64,000 nt of DNA from Gnetum montanum (lineage: Eukaryota; Streptophyta; Gnetopsida; Gnetales; Gnetaceae), in contig MNCI01018059.1 in assembly GCA_015680685.1 (NCBI GenBank), forward strand, positions 300,057 through 364,056. Reading direction: 5' to 3'. Shown here piece after piece: positions 35,540 through 47,794 of this stretch. The position numbers were made by a program, and so were the translations under genes. Under the pieces are notes generated by a model. That model saw only the letters and a list, made by a program, of their open reading frames with translations. It was not told where the DNA came from and did no database searches. Positions within the stretch are counted from its first letter, which is position 1; every line of letters starts with the position of its first letter.

Positions 35540-36800
35540 ATTGAAAATCCACAATTCATGGTCACGTTGCCTAGGGGGGGTGAAAACCTGATTTTCATAG
35601 TCATGCTGCCCAGGGACCAAAATCTTAAAATTGCAGTCACACAGAGTTCCCCAAAAATCCAAAATATCTGCAGTCACTTTGGGCCCTTATCCTCAAGTCA
35701 CGCTACTGCTAGCCTTCCAACAAAATCGCACTGCCCTGGCAGCTGAAAAATGCAGGGATTCACGCTGCCCCAGGGCCAAAATTCTATAACGCACGTTGCT
35801 CTCTAAAAATTGAAAAACCCTGCCTAATAATTTGAAGTCACGCTGATCATTTGCCTTGGCAAGTCAAAAATTTTCATAAGTCACGTTGCTCTAAGTTCCC
35901 CAAAAACCCCAAGAATTACAAGTCACGTGTCCCAAAAAAAAATAAAAATTCAAGACCTCGCTGCCCAAGGACTAAATCCAAAAACCCCAAGTCACGTTGA
36001 AACCCCTTGAAAAATTCAAAATGTCAGTCACGTTGGGTTCCTTCTAAGACCCAAATCTAAAATAGTCAAGCTAAAACCCAAGAATTGCAGTCATGCTAAA
36101 ATTCAAAATTTCGGTCATGATGAGATTCAAAATCTAAAACAGTCATGCTGAAGTTCGCAAGAAATCAAATTTTTTGCAGTCATGCTACCCTCTAAAACCA
36201 AAAAATTTTGCCTCAAAAATTCGAAGTCACTCATCCCATTCCTTGCCCAAAACAAATTCAGAAAATTTACAAGTAACACTAAATTTTGTAGTCACGCTGC
36301 CAAAGAGGGCAAGACGCTCATGATGCCAAGAAGGCAAACAGAAAAATTCTAGGCTCACGTTAACCTCCCCACAGTAGTCATGCTATAAGAGGCCCTAAAA
36401 TTAGAGAAACAAAAAGGGAAAGACTGAAACCTTACCTCCTTGACCAAAACCAAAAGTTCACAGCTCACATTGTTCATGCCATAAAATTAAAAATCCCAAA
36501 AATCACAGCCAAAAATTCTCACCCTAAGTAACGCTACTGAAGAAATGCCAAAGAAAAATTGGGAGCAAGGAATTTACCTATGCAGGGCCTTCTTCCACGT
36601 TGAAATCTTGACTTGGGGGAGACATCGGAGGAGCTCTTCACTATCCTCCACGAACATCAGGGCTGCCTACTTCCTTCCCTTGCCCCCGATTGCCTTCCCC
36701 TTACCCTTGTCTTTCATGGTCATGCTCATGTTGATGCTAATGCCTTGGCTCACGTTGCACTCTAGAAAGGTCACATTGTTCTCTCAATTGCCAGAAACTC
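35540..36800 (-). promoter_or_regulatory. GTCACGCTG-motif array upstream of the antisense gene
   Basis: By eye about 24 copies of GTCACGYTG or one-off variants (for example near 35,562, 35,697, 35,760, 35,838, 35,880, 35,989, 36,026, 36,291, 36,740) spaced about 30-70 bp. All are in the same orientation and embedded in Pro/Lys-poor, non-coding sequence. The array lies just 5' of the antisense gene start (35,367), and the complementary motif AGCGTGACC recurs in the element LTRs. Promoter function is inference; a degenerate tandem repeat is the minimal reading. Confidence 0.5.
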
Positions 36801-37383
36801 ACGATGACAAAAATGAGGCTCTCTTTTTCAAAATTCTCTTTTCTATCCCTCCCTAGTAATTTAATTTTATTTATTTAATTTTTGGCCTTTTTATTCTTAT
36901 TCCTCTTCTCATTTTAACTACATGTTGTTGTTCAAGCCATTTTTGCCTTATGCTTGCCCAAATTTCCTTGTCATTCCAATCCCTCAAAATTTGGCCCAAA
37001 ATTTCTTATGAATAAAAGAGGAAAGTGCAGAAAATCAATGAAAATAAATAAACATAGATAAACACTTGAAAATTTCATAAAACTTTAAAATCTCCATGAC
37101 CTTATTGTCCACTCTAACATTTAAAATTTAAATATAGAGTTTAAAAGTTAAAAAATTTTAAAATTTAAAAATAGTGCATACACTTAGTTCAAATGGCAAG
37201 TCAACATGTGGCCCGGTATCACCTTAAACTACCATGTGGCTCGGTATGGCCTTAAACTGCCATGACTTCCACCGCATCTCCTAATTTTGTCAGTACAAAG
37301 TTCAATTATCCTATGTTCATTTACACTTTGTAACTCTCCTATTGAGAGAGTGTATCTTACTTCACTCCCATTTTAATTGGCAG

Positions 37384-40300
37384 GAGTAAGCACCATGGCC
37401 ACCAAGAACATCCTCTCAACATTTTCTCTCGATGGACCATACGGGGAGATAGAGAGAACAATCAACCCAGAATCCTTGGATCTAAATTCATCCACCTATG
37501 CCAATTTGATAGCCTCCACTCAAGAAACCTCAGACTGGCCTAAAAACATGACTAAAACTCTAGATCTAGAAGCTGATAATATCACTAAAGATCCTCTGGT
37601 TGAAATCCCCATTACCACAGTCAATGGTGAAGCCAGAACATTGAAATTGAGTACCTTACTAGACTCACAAATTGTAGGTGACATCACCCAGGTGTTAAAA
37701 GATAACATAAAAACGTTTACATGGTCGTATACAGACATGCCAGGATTAGACCCTCAGATCATCCAACATAACATTATTCTTAATGAAAAAATTAAACCAG
37801 TGAAACAAAAAGCATGAAAAGTTAGACCCGAAGTTTCGTTAGTAGTCCACGCTAAAATCACCAAACTCTACCAAGCCGATTTCATCCGAGCCATCGATTA
37901 TTTCAATTGGGTGTGAAACATTGTTGTAGTTCCTAAGAAGAATGGTAGCATATGCATATGCATTGAATTTCGTGATCTCAATGTAGCCACTATAAAGGAT
38001 GATTTCCCGTTACCTAGCATTGATCAACTTATTGACATGACTGCTGGGCATGCATTATTGTCCTTCATGGACGGATTTTTGGGCTATAATCAAATAAGAA
38101 TCAATCCAGAACATCAACTTAGGACAACTTTTATGACACCTTGGGGTACATTCTGTTATACGATGATGCCATTTGGTCTTAAAAATGCAGGTGCCACATA
38201 TCAACGAGCAATGGCATACATATTTAGTGATTACATGCTCAATTTGCTCAATGATTATGTTGATGACATTGCGGTCAAATCTAAAACAACTGAACAACAT
38301 GAAAAAGACCTAGTCTTAGTACTTAAATGTTGTCTCAAATATGACCTTAGACTCAACTCGATGAAATGAGTGTTTGGCGTCAAAACAGGCAAAATGCTTG
38401 GTTTCCTAGTCTCCGAGATAGGGATACAGGTAGACCCTGATAAGGTTAAAGCAATAACCAATATGCAACCACCAAGAAACCTCACCAAATTACGTGGCCT
38501 TTGAGGTAGACTACAATTCATTAGACACTTTATCGAAAGATTGATGGATAAGTTGAGTCCCATGCAACATCTATTACGAAAGAATGTACATTTCCAATGG
38601 ACTCAACAATGCCAGGAAGCATTCGAGAACATAAAACAAGAGTTGGCTCAACTACCTAGTGTTTATCCTCCACAAAGTGACAAACCTTTATACATCTATC
38701 TGGTGACTTCCAGTTCCTCCATTGCATCCATGCTTTATCAAAAACGTCAAGACGGAGCCGAGATCCCTGTGTATTATCTAGGCCACACTTTAATAGCCTA
38801 TGAACAATGATACAATGACGTAGAAAAATCATGCCTTGCCCTCATCTTCTCCGTGAAGAAATGGTAGCATTATCTCTTTCGTAATCAGGTTTACATCATT
38901 TGTAAGGATAATGTTCTTCGTGCCATCACTAATAACATCTACGAGTTGAATAGGTTAGCTAGGTGGAAAGCGATGATTACAAAGTTCGACTTGCACTATG
39001 TCACTCAATCTTCCACAAAAGGTCAAGCAATAGTCACGCAACTAACCGTCTCACCGACGCGTGATAAAATGATGATAAACCCCGAATTCCCAGATGAGAA
39101 TGTTAATAGTGTGGACACCATACTTGATAACTACGAGGCAATCCTTTACTTCGATGGAGTTTCAAACTCCCGAGGAGGAAGTGCTGCGGTCATTTTAACA
39201 TACCCCTCTAGAGAAATCCAACCCTTCACCTACCAATTAACATTTCCTTGCACCAATAACGTGGCAGAGTACAAAGGTCTTCTTCGAGGCCTTCAAGCAA
39301 CATTAACTTCGAGAATCTCAAGCCTTGTAGTTTGAGGGGATTCATAATTAGTCATTAATCAAGTCACTGAGGTTTATGCATGCAAAGCTCTCCATTTGCA
39401 ACTGTATTGTGATTTGACCAAACATTTGTTGAGGCAACTAGTAGAAGTGAATATACAACATGTCCCTAGAAGCGAAAACACCATTGCTAATGCTCTTGCC
39501 ACACTAGCCTTAAACATGACACCCAAAATGTTCCATGCATTACCTAGTTCTATAACCAATTGTGCCAAACCTATAATTAACACTCTAGATGAAGTACCTG
39601 TAGCATCCATTAGTACAACACATGTAATAGAATTTTATGATGACATAAAAAAGTACCTTCTAAGAGGCGAACCTCCACAATACCTGACAAGTGCTCAAAA
39701 GGACGCTGTGCAAAAACGCTCATGGCAATATGCATTAATAGGAGACACCTTATGTCGCAAATGCTACGAAGGCATTCTATTGATGTGCGTTAGTAGCATC
39801 GATGGTCAAATGATTGTAGAAAAAGTCCATGAAGGACTTTGTGAAGGGCATATAGCACCCAGAGCAATGGCAACAAAAATTAGGTGCTTAGGCTATTATT
39901 GGCCACACATGGAGTACGATTGCATCTCGAAGGTAAGAACATGTGACATTTGCCAAAAGCATGGTAATCTAATACATGTGCCACCTAGCAAACTACATAC
40001 AAGACAAATCACATGGCCATTCCAAAAATGGGGTTTAGACTTAATTGGACCGATAACACCGTCATCTTCAGCAGGACATAGCTTTTTATCACTGCAACTG
40101 AATATTTCACAAAATGGGTAGAAGCTATTCCCCTTAGGAAGACTACCTCAAAACACATTTTTACTTTCATAATAGAAAATATCGTGACCCGTTTTGGTAT
40201 TCCAATGACCATCGTTACCGACAATGGGCCACAGTTCAGCAGTGCAGATACTAAAAGCTTCTGTGAAAGTCTGGGTATTAAACATGCATTTTCATCACCT

Positions 40301-40870
40301 TACTACCCACAAAGCAATGGTCAAGCAGAGGCTACAAACAAAAATTTCATCATGGTGCTCAAAAAGATGCTAAATCAGAGAAATAGGCGATGGCACAAAC
40401 AATTAGTCTACGTATTGTGGGCATATAGAACAACACATCGAACATCCACAGGTAAAACTCCATATAGCCTTGTGTATAGCTCTAAAGTCCTTTTACCTTT
40501 AGAATTGTAGGTTTCCTCATTGCAGATAGCTCTCTCCAGCCTCCTTGATGAAAGTCAAAATAATGAATTATGCATTACTAACCTCAACTCGGTAGAGGAG
40601 GAACATGTATGAATGTTTGATCAAATAGAATGGTACCAAAAATAATAGCGGCAATGACACAAGCACAATCTTTATAAACGCTCGATCAAAGAAGGAGATC
40701 TAGTCCTTAAGGCTACCCATTAACATCTAGATAAATTCTCAACCAACTGGTAAGGGTCTTACTTAGTCACCAAGGCATACAATAATGGAGCATTCAAACT
40801 TGCTAATATGAATGGGAATGAGTTCGCTAATCCTACAAATCATTTATACCTGAAACAGTACTATGTCTGA
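37384..40870 (+). pseudogene. pol (RT, RNase H, second RNase H, integrase) of the Ogre-like element
   Basis: Reads in one frame to about 40,080, then one base is gained in a T run and the frame continues to TGA at 40,868. Reverse transcriptase: FRDLNVATIKDDFPLPSID, PWGTFCYTMMPFGLKNAGAT, and the active site NDYVDDIAV (about 37,830-38,380). RNase H follows (FQWTQQCQEAFENIK ... IPVYYLGHTL). A second, archaeal-type RNase H (AILYFDGVSNSRGGSAAVIL ... NNVAEYKGLLRGL, about 39,140-39,320) is the Tat hallmark. Integrase has HEGLCEGH ... CDICQ zinc finger, WGLDLIGPI, VTDNGPQF and PQSNGQAEATNK, so all three DDE residues are present. It ends NHLYLKQYYV. At least eight stops make it inactive. No chromodomain. 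Confidence 0.9.
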
Positions 40871-40884
40871 TAAACTTGAGGTGT

Positions 40885-41010
40885 GTCATAGTCCTGGCAT
40901 CATGACTTAAAACTGATACCACAGAGTAGTCCTGGCATCATGGCTTAAAACTGATTCCACAGAGTAGTCTTGGCATCATGACTTAAAACTGATACCACAG
41001 AGTAGTTTGC
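40885..41010 (+). repeat. 38-bp tandem repeat in 3' UTR
   Basis: Three units containing GTCCTGGCATCATGACTTAAAACTG at 40,891, 40,929 and 40,967. A looser series of ACTATAAACTAGC-like words continues to about 41,180. Confidence 0.9.
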
Positions 41011-42416
41011 TATGGCTATAAACTTGCATGTAGAGTCCACTAAGACTATAAACCAGTTTACCTCTTTACAGTCTGCTACAACTATAAACTAGCAATGCAC
41101 CATTCACTACGATGATAAACTAGCACCGTCCAAGGGGTTATGACATGAAACTAACCCACAACAGTCTGCTAAGACTATAAACTGGTGAAATTATCGATGA
41201 CCAGGAAAAAACTTGAAAAGATGTGTTGCTACAATTAGCTGTACATGTTCCACAAAGACTTCCTGCATGATTCATCTCATGGGCCCTAATGAAGCTGATG
41301 TCATTCATGATTCTATCTACTTTGAAAATTGCACGTGGTGACTCCATCTCTTTATTTCAAGTGCTTAGATGACCATTTCATTTGTGTTTTTCTTCTTCTT
41401 GGAGTTGCGTTTGTAGGATGATGCTCCTGAGGCATTCATACATAGATGCACTTCATCGTGATGACAAGGTATCACATTCTTCCCCACACACATAACTGGG
41501 TTAATCAATCCATTCATAAGTATATTCCCAACTCCCGATACATCCCCTATTTTTCTATCATGCCCCTTTATCCTATTTAATTACATCCCCTAGATTCATT
41601 GTCTCCTACTCACTTCAAAACCCTTGATACACTATTGCACACTGTAGCTCTCTAAGCAGTTGCGATGCAAAACACAGTACACAGTACATGATGCAAAAAT
41701 ACAAGCGCTCAAACATAAGCACGACACAAAAAGCAAGCTCTTTCAAAAAGATTGATAAAATAAAATAAAAGAAAAACAAAGACAAAAGGAAAGAAAAAAA
41801 ATAGAAGAAAAGAAGAAACAAACAAGATAGAAAAGAAAAGAAAAAGAGAACAAAAGAGGTCAAAGAGAAAAATGCATTGAAAAGGTCTTCATGACCTCGT
41901 TGACATCATAAACAAAAGACTATTGGCCATTCACATACAAGCCCCAGGTGAGAAGGCAATTGTCTTGAAAAACAGTTACACTTATGTCTCAAAGAGACCA
42001 TGTTGCACACCATCACGTGGCTTTGGCTATTTACAATGGGCCCCGTGAACACTCTATAAGGGTCCCATTTCTCTAAAGAATGCACCTTCTATGTCTTGGC
42101 TCCGATGTCTGCTGAACACTGGCTATGGAAAAGGACCAAAGATATAGCTCATTCGCGTGAGAACATTCCTCTTCCACAATCTTGGCAACAATTATCACGC
42201 TTGACCAACTCCTGGCTTCCCCTGGTTACAACCAATCCCCTCCCTTGGCATCCCAAACTGCATTTTCTCGATCCCATGTACTATTGGACATGGTGCAATG
42301 ACATCCATCCAAGGGCTAATGGATAATGCTTGAAACTTGCTTAATCATGGTTTTTTGCACTTCTTTGTTGATGCCTCTCAGGTGGATTCCTCCAGACGTC
42401 AACAAAGAGGGGCCAA
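41011..42416 (+). other. 3' untranslated region of the Ogre-like element
   Basis: Contains a purine-rich block (about 41,750-41,870) and ends with the polypurine tract ACAAAGAGGGGCCAA (42,402-42,416) next to the 3' LTR. A plus-strand frame of about 75-85 codons (42,096-42,326, with LAPMSAEHWLWKR and WHPKLHFLDPMYYWTW) is open but matches nothing I recognise. Confidence 0.6.
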
Positions 42417-43949
42417 TGAAACACCACTAATTTCAGCCTAGCACTTTGAAATGAAAACGACTCAAACCCTTTCAAAGTTCTAGGAGGAAAAATTTGACTA
42501 AGGCAATTTGCTCACCCTTAGCATGAACAACTCCAAGCAACATCAAAATCAAGTCAAATGTGGAGGTCAATTTTTTGAAGTTCGAAATTACAGTGCCTAG
42601 CATCCAGCATCAAAAATTGCAAGTTTTTAGGTCACGCTGAGCGTGACCATAACGTGACCTACCAGAAATAGCCAGCATGACCTACTCAAAACCACTCAAA
42701 TCCAAGCTCAAATTCTAGATTCTAGAGTTAAACACATCCAAGAAGTAGTTGTAGGCTTCAGAAATCAAAATTTAGTGTCCACACACTAGAGGTCATGCTA
42801 GGCGTGAGTGCAATGTCCACATGCTGGGCAAGTTGGACGCTAGACACACATTGGAGGTCATGCTGGGTGTGAGTGCAGCGTGACCATAAATCAACTTACA
42901 CTAAAGCTCAACTCGACTCAGGCCGAAGGCACATCTACTCATGCTGGAAACCCTGGTCAAGCAGAGATGCCTCGAATATCCTCAACATCTTGACATCCTG
43001 CAGCACTCGATCCATGGTCAAACAAGCTAGATCGAATTTCTCTTATTGTACATTTCATTGTAAATCCCCATTTGTGGGCACATCAAGCCCTCATGGTCTA
43101 AATTAAATGTACTTTCATGGGCTTGAGTAACCCACAAGCTGTAAAATGCAATGTATCTGGTTAAGAATGTAGCTTTCCGACACACATCCAACTGTTGCCA
43201 ACACACATCCAACTTGTGCACAGCTGTCCATTGGACACATGTCACTGGATTTGTTTTCCTATTAAATCCCAACCATTCATTCCATTCTTTAATTTCGCAC
43301 CTGAGCCTAGCCCAGTCCTATAAATACCCTATCAATTCACATAAATCGGGGGTTGGCAATTAGAGACATTGGCAATTTTGAGAACATACAAAACCAACAA
43401 TCCTTGGGCACTCGGCACACTTGACTCCTGGCATCCAAGTACTTATCACATACATCACATCACATCATCACCTTGTGTCATATTATCCCGAGGCTAGGCA
43501 TTTGACGTGCCACCCACATGTGCAGCTACGCTTTGACCGGTGCATACCTTTTTTCTAAGCAATACAATTCAGTTCTTTTTTCCAACCAATCATTATTTCT
43601 GTTTACTTTGTTTTATATTTAGTTTACGTTATGTTTACATTTTGCCTACAACATTCAATTTATGTTCTGTTTACGTTTTTCTTTGCTTATATTCTGTTTA
43701 CGATCCTATTTACATTTTAAGCGCATTGTTCACATTTTAAGACACCGTTTATGATAATCCCAGCACTAGCCATAGCTTACGCTTGGGGAAGTCCTTGGTT
43801 GATTTGCGTGCAAACCATCCAAGGCACTCTACCTTTGTTCCCTTTTCTAGCTTTCCCTCAAGCGAAGGCAGGGTCAGCTGTGCCTGTCCAATGATCTTTC
43901 AGTGTCTATTTTTCCTTCTAGCCTTACATCGATGATTTAGGTCAGTATA
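42417..43949 (+). repeat. 3' LTR of the Ogre-like element
   Basis: TGAAACACC...GTCAGTATA (CA end mutated to TA). Collinear with the 5' LTR. TATAAATA near 43,319. Contains a perfect 19-bp palindrome GGTCACGCTGAGCGTGACC at 42,630-42,648. Followed by TSD GTATG. Confidence 0.92.
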
Positions 43950-43954
43950 GTATG

Positions 43955-45615
43955 CCTAAGGGAGATTATCAGAGCTTAGGTCCTATCAGGTACATAGATT
44001 ACTAAAGAAAGTAGCTAAGGAAGAAGGAGAGCTACAAAAGAGAGAAAGCATAAAAGAGTACAACCACGATCCTTCCCTCTGAAAGAGGGGAGTGAGATTC
44101 TGTGAAGAGGAGGAAGAGTCACCACTCGCAGAGTTGGTGCATAGGAAAACCTTGTCACTGCAAAAATTAATAACAGAAGTGTTAGCTAAGGTAGACCAAA
44201 TGTGGGACTCCTTAGACAGCAGATTTGAAACCATTCTAAAAATTGTAGAGGAGTCTAAGGAGATAGGTAGTGACCATGATAAAAAGAAGAAGAGGGATTT
44301 GGACCATGCATATAACAAAGGTAAGGGGAAAATGTCTATCACTAAAGAGGTTGTGGATTCAGATACAGAAAATGATGGTGGATGTGAGATATGCCAATAT
44401 GACTGTCCTAAGGGATGTTTCCCAATAATCTCACATCTACAAGAGTCTAGGGTGTATGCACTCAACCCAAGACTTAACAAACGGTAAGCACCCTAAAGGT
44501 TACCTTATCCCCAGGGTGACCCAAGGCAGTTCCACCAACCGTTAATGTATTATCCAAGTGGAACTCCACCAAAACCTATTAAGCAACACCAGCAGTGGCA
44601 ATACCCACAGTCATGGGGGATGCTTCCACCAAGGCAACAATATCGTTACCGGCAACTGGATCCATATGGCTACTACGTGCAGCAACCAATCTCTCTACAT
44701 GACTCTGTTGGTCATGTGACACCACCACGTCACTACCAAGCTCGGGAGTATTATAGGACTCCTTCTCTTGGGAGAGACACAACACATACATACCATCCTC
44801 CAAATCCATCCACCACTCTCACACCAATAGCTCCATTACCACCTGCTCCAGCAATGCAAGAGGAACTCCCCACTCAACTGAAGCAACACAATGCTACAAG
44901 AGTTGTGAACCTTTAACCCACTGCTGGTTCTAACAACCATACAAAGGGAAGACATTTCTTCAGAACCAAAAGCTCAAACAAGCTCTCACAACCACAAGTG
45001 GTTGAGCCTCCAAATGCTTTCCCATCAAATAAGGCTTCGGAGCTCCCTTTAAACCAAAAATAGAGCTCAACGTACACGGTTATGTTGACACATACCATTT
45101 TTGATTGGATCAAGGTAGGCCACCTTCCTAGGAAATTCTCTGATCTTGGAAGCCCCCTAATCTATCTCCAAGTCGCTAGGAATGAACCTCGTAAAGCTCT
45201 TCTAGACTCAGGTTCCAGAGTCAACTTGATATCACAAGAAATGTATAAAGCCTAGAACTTGCCTCCACTAAAGAAGAGAAATATTTGCATAGAGTTGGCT
45301 GACTAGTCCATCACTATTCCCTTGGGGCAAGTTGAGGACATGGTTACCATTGTGTGTGGTTGGTCATACCCAGCTGATTTCCTAGTGATACAAGTAAACA
45401 ATGACAAAGGGGACTTCCCAATAATAATGGGAAGGGCATGGCTAAGTACCATAAATGCATGCTTAGGAATCCGAAATCTTTCCCTAGAAATATCTAAGAA
45501 AAATAATTTTGGGAAGATCAAGAAGAAGAAGGTTCCATGCCTCACATACAGCGATACAAAGGGTGATGACGTTCAGGAATGTTCCACATTTCCTGCATGC
45601 AACTGGTGTGCCTAG
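43955..45615 (+). pseudogene. gag-protease of element B, 3' part
   Basis: Continues the gag frame interrupted at 25,180. It has a Glu/Lys-rich helical segment (LQKLITEVLAKVDQMWDSLD, then FETILKIVEE), a small Cys cluster (CEICQYDCPKGC, near 44,385), and a Pro/Tyr/Gln-rich segment (44,545-44,916). After TAA at 44,914 (CAA in A) comes a retropepsin with the active site KALLDSGSRVNLIS near 45,195, then CGWSYPADFLVIQV and FPIIMGRAWLS near 45,355-45,440. The frame ends at TAG 45,613. Three or more stops are present. The protease core is intact here although deleted in copy A. Confidence 0.78.
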
Positions 45616-47794
45616 GAAGTTAACATACAAAAGTGCCTGTATGTAGCAACCACACAATAAGAAAACACCCAGTGGTTGATAGCTAATAAGGAGAGCAACT
45701 CATTAACATGCATGGAATTAACTGGGGGACCAACTTGTGGCCACGTCGAGAGTATAGATACATTGGAGCAAGAGCATCACCAACTTCCAACCCTTAACCT
45801 AAAAACATCAATTGGGAGAAGTTGGACACTTCTAAGAAATTCAAACAAGAACTCATTATTTTGAATCTCTCCCTTCCAATTTAGTCATGGGGGAGATGGC
45901 CACCTATGCTGATCACTTGAGGTCCTTATTTTCTTTTTAAGTTTTTGTTTTACACATTTTTATTTTACAAATTTCTTTAATTTTTCTTGTTTTTGTTTTA
46001 CAGTGTCATTTATACTCTTTTATTTCTTTGTGTATTTGTTTGTTTGTTTGTAAGGTTTATCATCTAATAACTGCTCCTAAAGATGGTATGAATTGTATTC
46101 CATTGATTGCTAATGTTTGGTTTTTACCTTTAAGTTATGATGTTGATAATAAGGTATGGTTCTTTTGATATAATAGGAAATGAGTCCATGTCATCCATGT
46201 ATTCATAAATTTCTATGGTCTCTCTTGGCTTGGAAATGTTTAGTCCCTTACTTAAATAATAAGAACTATTAACAAATCGGTGACTGGGCTTTTCTCAAAC
46301 TAAGGAAGGACTCAAGGATTGAAAAGGGTATGACTTCAAGGGGATTTGATGCATTTTTGTTGGCCATTCTCTTGGGTTCTTGGATGTTTTCTTCTTGAGT
46401 TTTCCTTACCATTCCAACGTTGCTCCATTATTGGGAAGCTGAGCTAATAAAAATAATAAGTATTTGCATGGTGTGGTTCTCATGCAAAAAAAAAAGTGAG
46501 GATTCAAAGCACATCCCTTAGACGAAATAATCATCTATGCTATAAGAACTGGTTATGGAACTAAATAAAAAGGTTCCCTCTAACTAAGGTCCTTCCTCAC
46601 TTCCTACTTTCTCCTTTCCCATTTTGTCGAAATGGTGGTGACTCTTTGGTGGAAGCATTCTTGCTACTTCAAGTGGATGGATGGGCCAAGTGCATTAATG
46701 CAAAGTCACTGAATGTGGTTTGTTTGAGGCTCAATTTGGAATGAGATCTACTGAGTCACATTAACCATGAAATACACAAGGGGCTGTACACCACCTTGTT
46801 CTTGAGACTCCATTCCACTCTCTCCTTTCCATCATTCTTTCTCCATTTTCCACCTCATTGCTGGTTGTATCAATAGTCCATATTTTGGTTGATGCATTAT
46901 TCTCTTTTTGGTAAATTCTTGTGGTTAAGACTTTAACTCTTGCTTCTATATGACATTTCTAGAGCATATGAACTCTTTAAATGTGGGATTGTCAGGGCAT
47001 TAAGTGCATGAGCCTGCTTTGGGGAGGACCCACTAGCATTCCTATTTGGTGCATTCGTTAATTTCTTTTCCTTAAACATTTCCGTAATCACCATTTATTT
47101 TGTTCATCTCCATCTTTGACATCCATTTTATTGGCGTTGCCATTGTTTCTTTTTCTCCATCTTTTTTATTCCTTACCTTTTTCCATTCTATCGCTACCAG
47201 GGGTTTGCTTTTAGTCATGGGGGTCCTGGTCCAATTTTTTTGATTTTCTCCTAACCCCTACACCTTACACCCTAGGTAGTCACTAGTACTATATCTCTAG
47301 ATCTGCATTAGCCATATCACAACTAAGCTAATGGACCTTACGCTAAGGCAAGGTATCAACAGCATTGTGATTCATTTATCCTTACTAATATATAATATTT
47401 TGTTATATGTGCATATGTCAATCATACAACAACAGATTGGATCTGGAGGAAACACTTGGAATAGACTGGTGCTGAAACATTTATACAAGGAACAAGATTG
47501 ATGGCACACTTATGGATGGACAATGAAAAGCTCAATCTTGGCATTGGAAGCAATAGACTTCTTTCTCTCTCTCTCTCTTCTCTCTTCTCCCTCAGCTGCC
47601 AAATAAGGTTGGATGTCAAATGTGTATAGTGTTCACTCTTGTTGTCATGAACACTAAGTTTTTCATGTATTGTAATGATGATCCATTCACATGTCACCCC
47701 ATCTACCATTAGTATCATTCAAGTCAATAATCCCATACCTTCCCGATATTTTGTAAGGAACTTGAGGACGAGTTTTCATTCAGTCATGGGGGTA
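45616..47794 (+). other. 3' non-coding region of element B
   Basis: No RT, RNase H or integrase in any frame. The motif AGTCATGGGGG occurs three times, at 45,883, 47,213 and 47,783; the last is the polypurine tract next to the 3' LTR. It is collinear with 1548-3850 of element A. Confidence 0.7.

Larger units (their letters stand above)
30743..37383 (+). other. predicted 6.6-kb sense intron between protease and RT
   Basis: Donor AAG|GTGAGT at 30,743 and acceptor TTTTAATTGGCAG| ending at 37,383, preceded by a pyrimidine-rich stretch. The exon before ends after the first base of a codon (G30742). The exon after begins with the two bases that complete Gly (GA at 37,384-37,385) and continues GTA AGC ACC ATG in the pol frame. 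The phase therefore agrees exactly. Ogre elements are known to have an intron at this place. Inside lie a 26-bp tandem array, the antisense gene and a GTCACG-motif region. Splicing is predicted, not shown. Confidence 0.75.
25181..43949 (+). mobile_element. Ogre/Tat-like Ty3/gypsy retrotransposon, 18.8 kb
   Basis: LTRs 25,181-26,707 and 42,417-43,949, TSD GTATG, primer site at 26,714, polypurine tract ACAAAGAGGGG ahead of 42,417. Sense gag-protease 27,121-30,742 and RT-RNase H-second RNase H-integrase 37,384-40,870 are separated by a predicted intron. A spliced antisense gene lies inside that intron. The second, archaeal-like RNase H domain and the absence of a chromodomain fit the Tat lineage; the large size and a protease/RT intron fit Ogre elements. 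Within the first ~215 LTR bases I count 19 differences between the two LTRs, about 16 of them transitions, many at CpG. Confidence 0.9.

Noticed and set aside
37377-40870. Assignment of the Ogre-like element to chromoviruses
   Set aside because: A second RNase H is present and no chromodomain follows integrase, which points to the Tat lineage.
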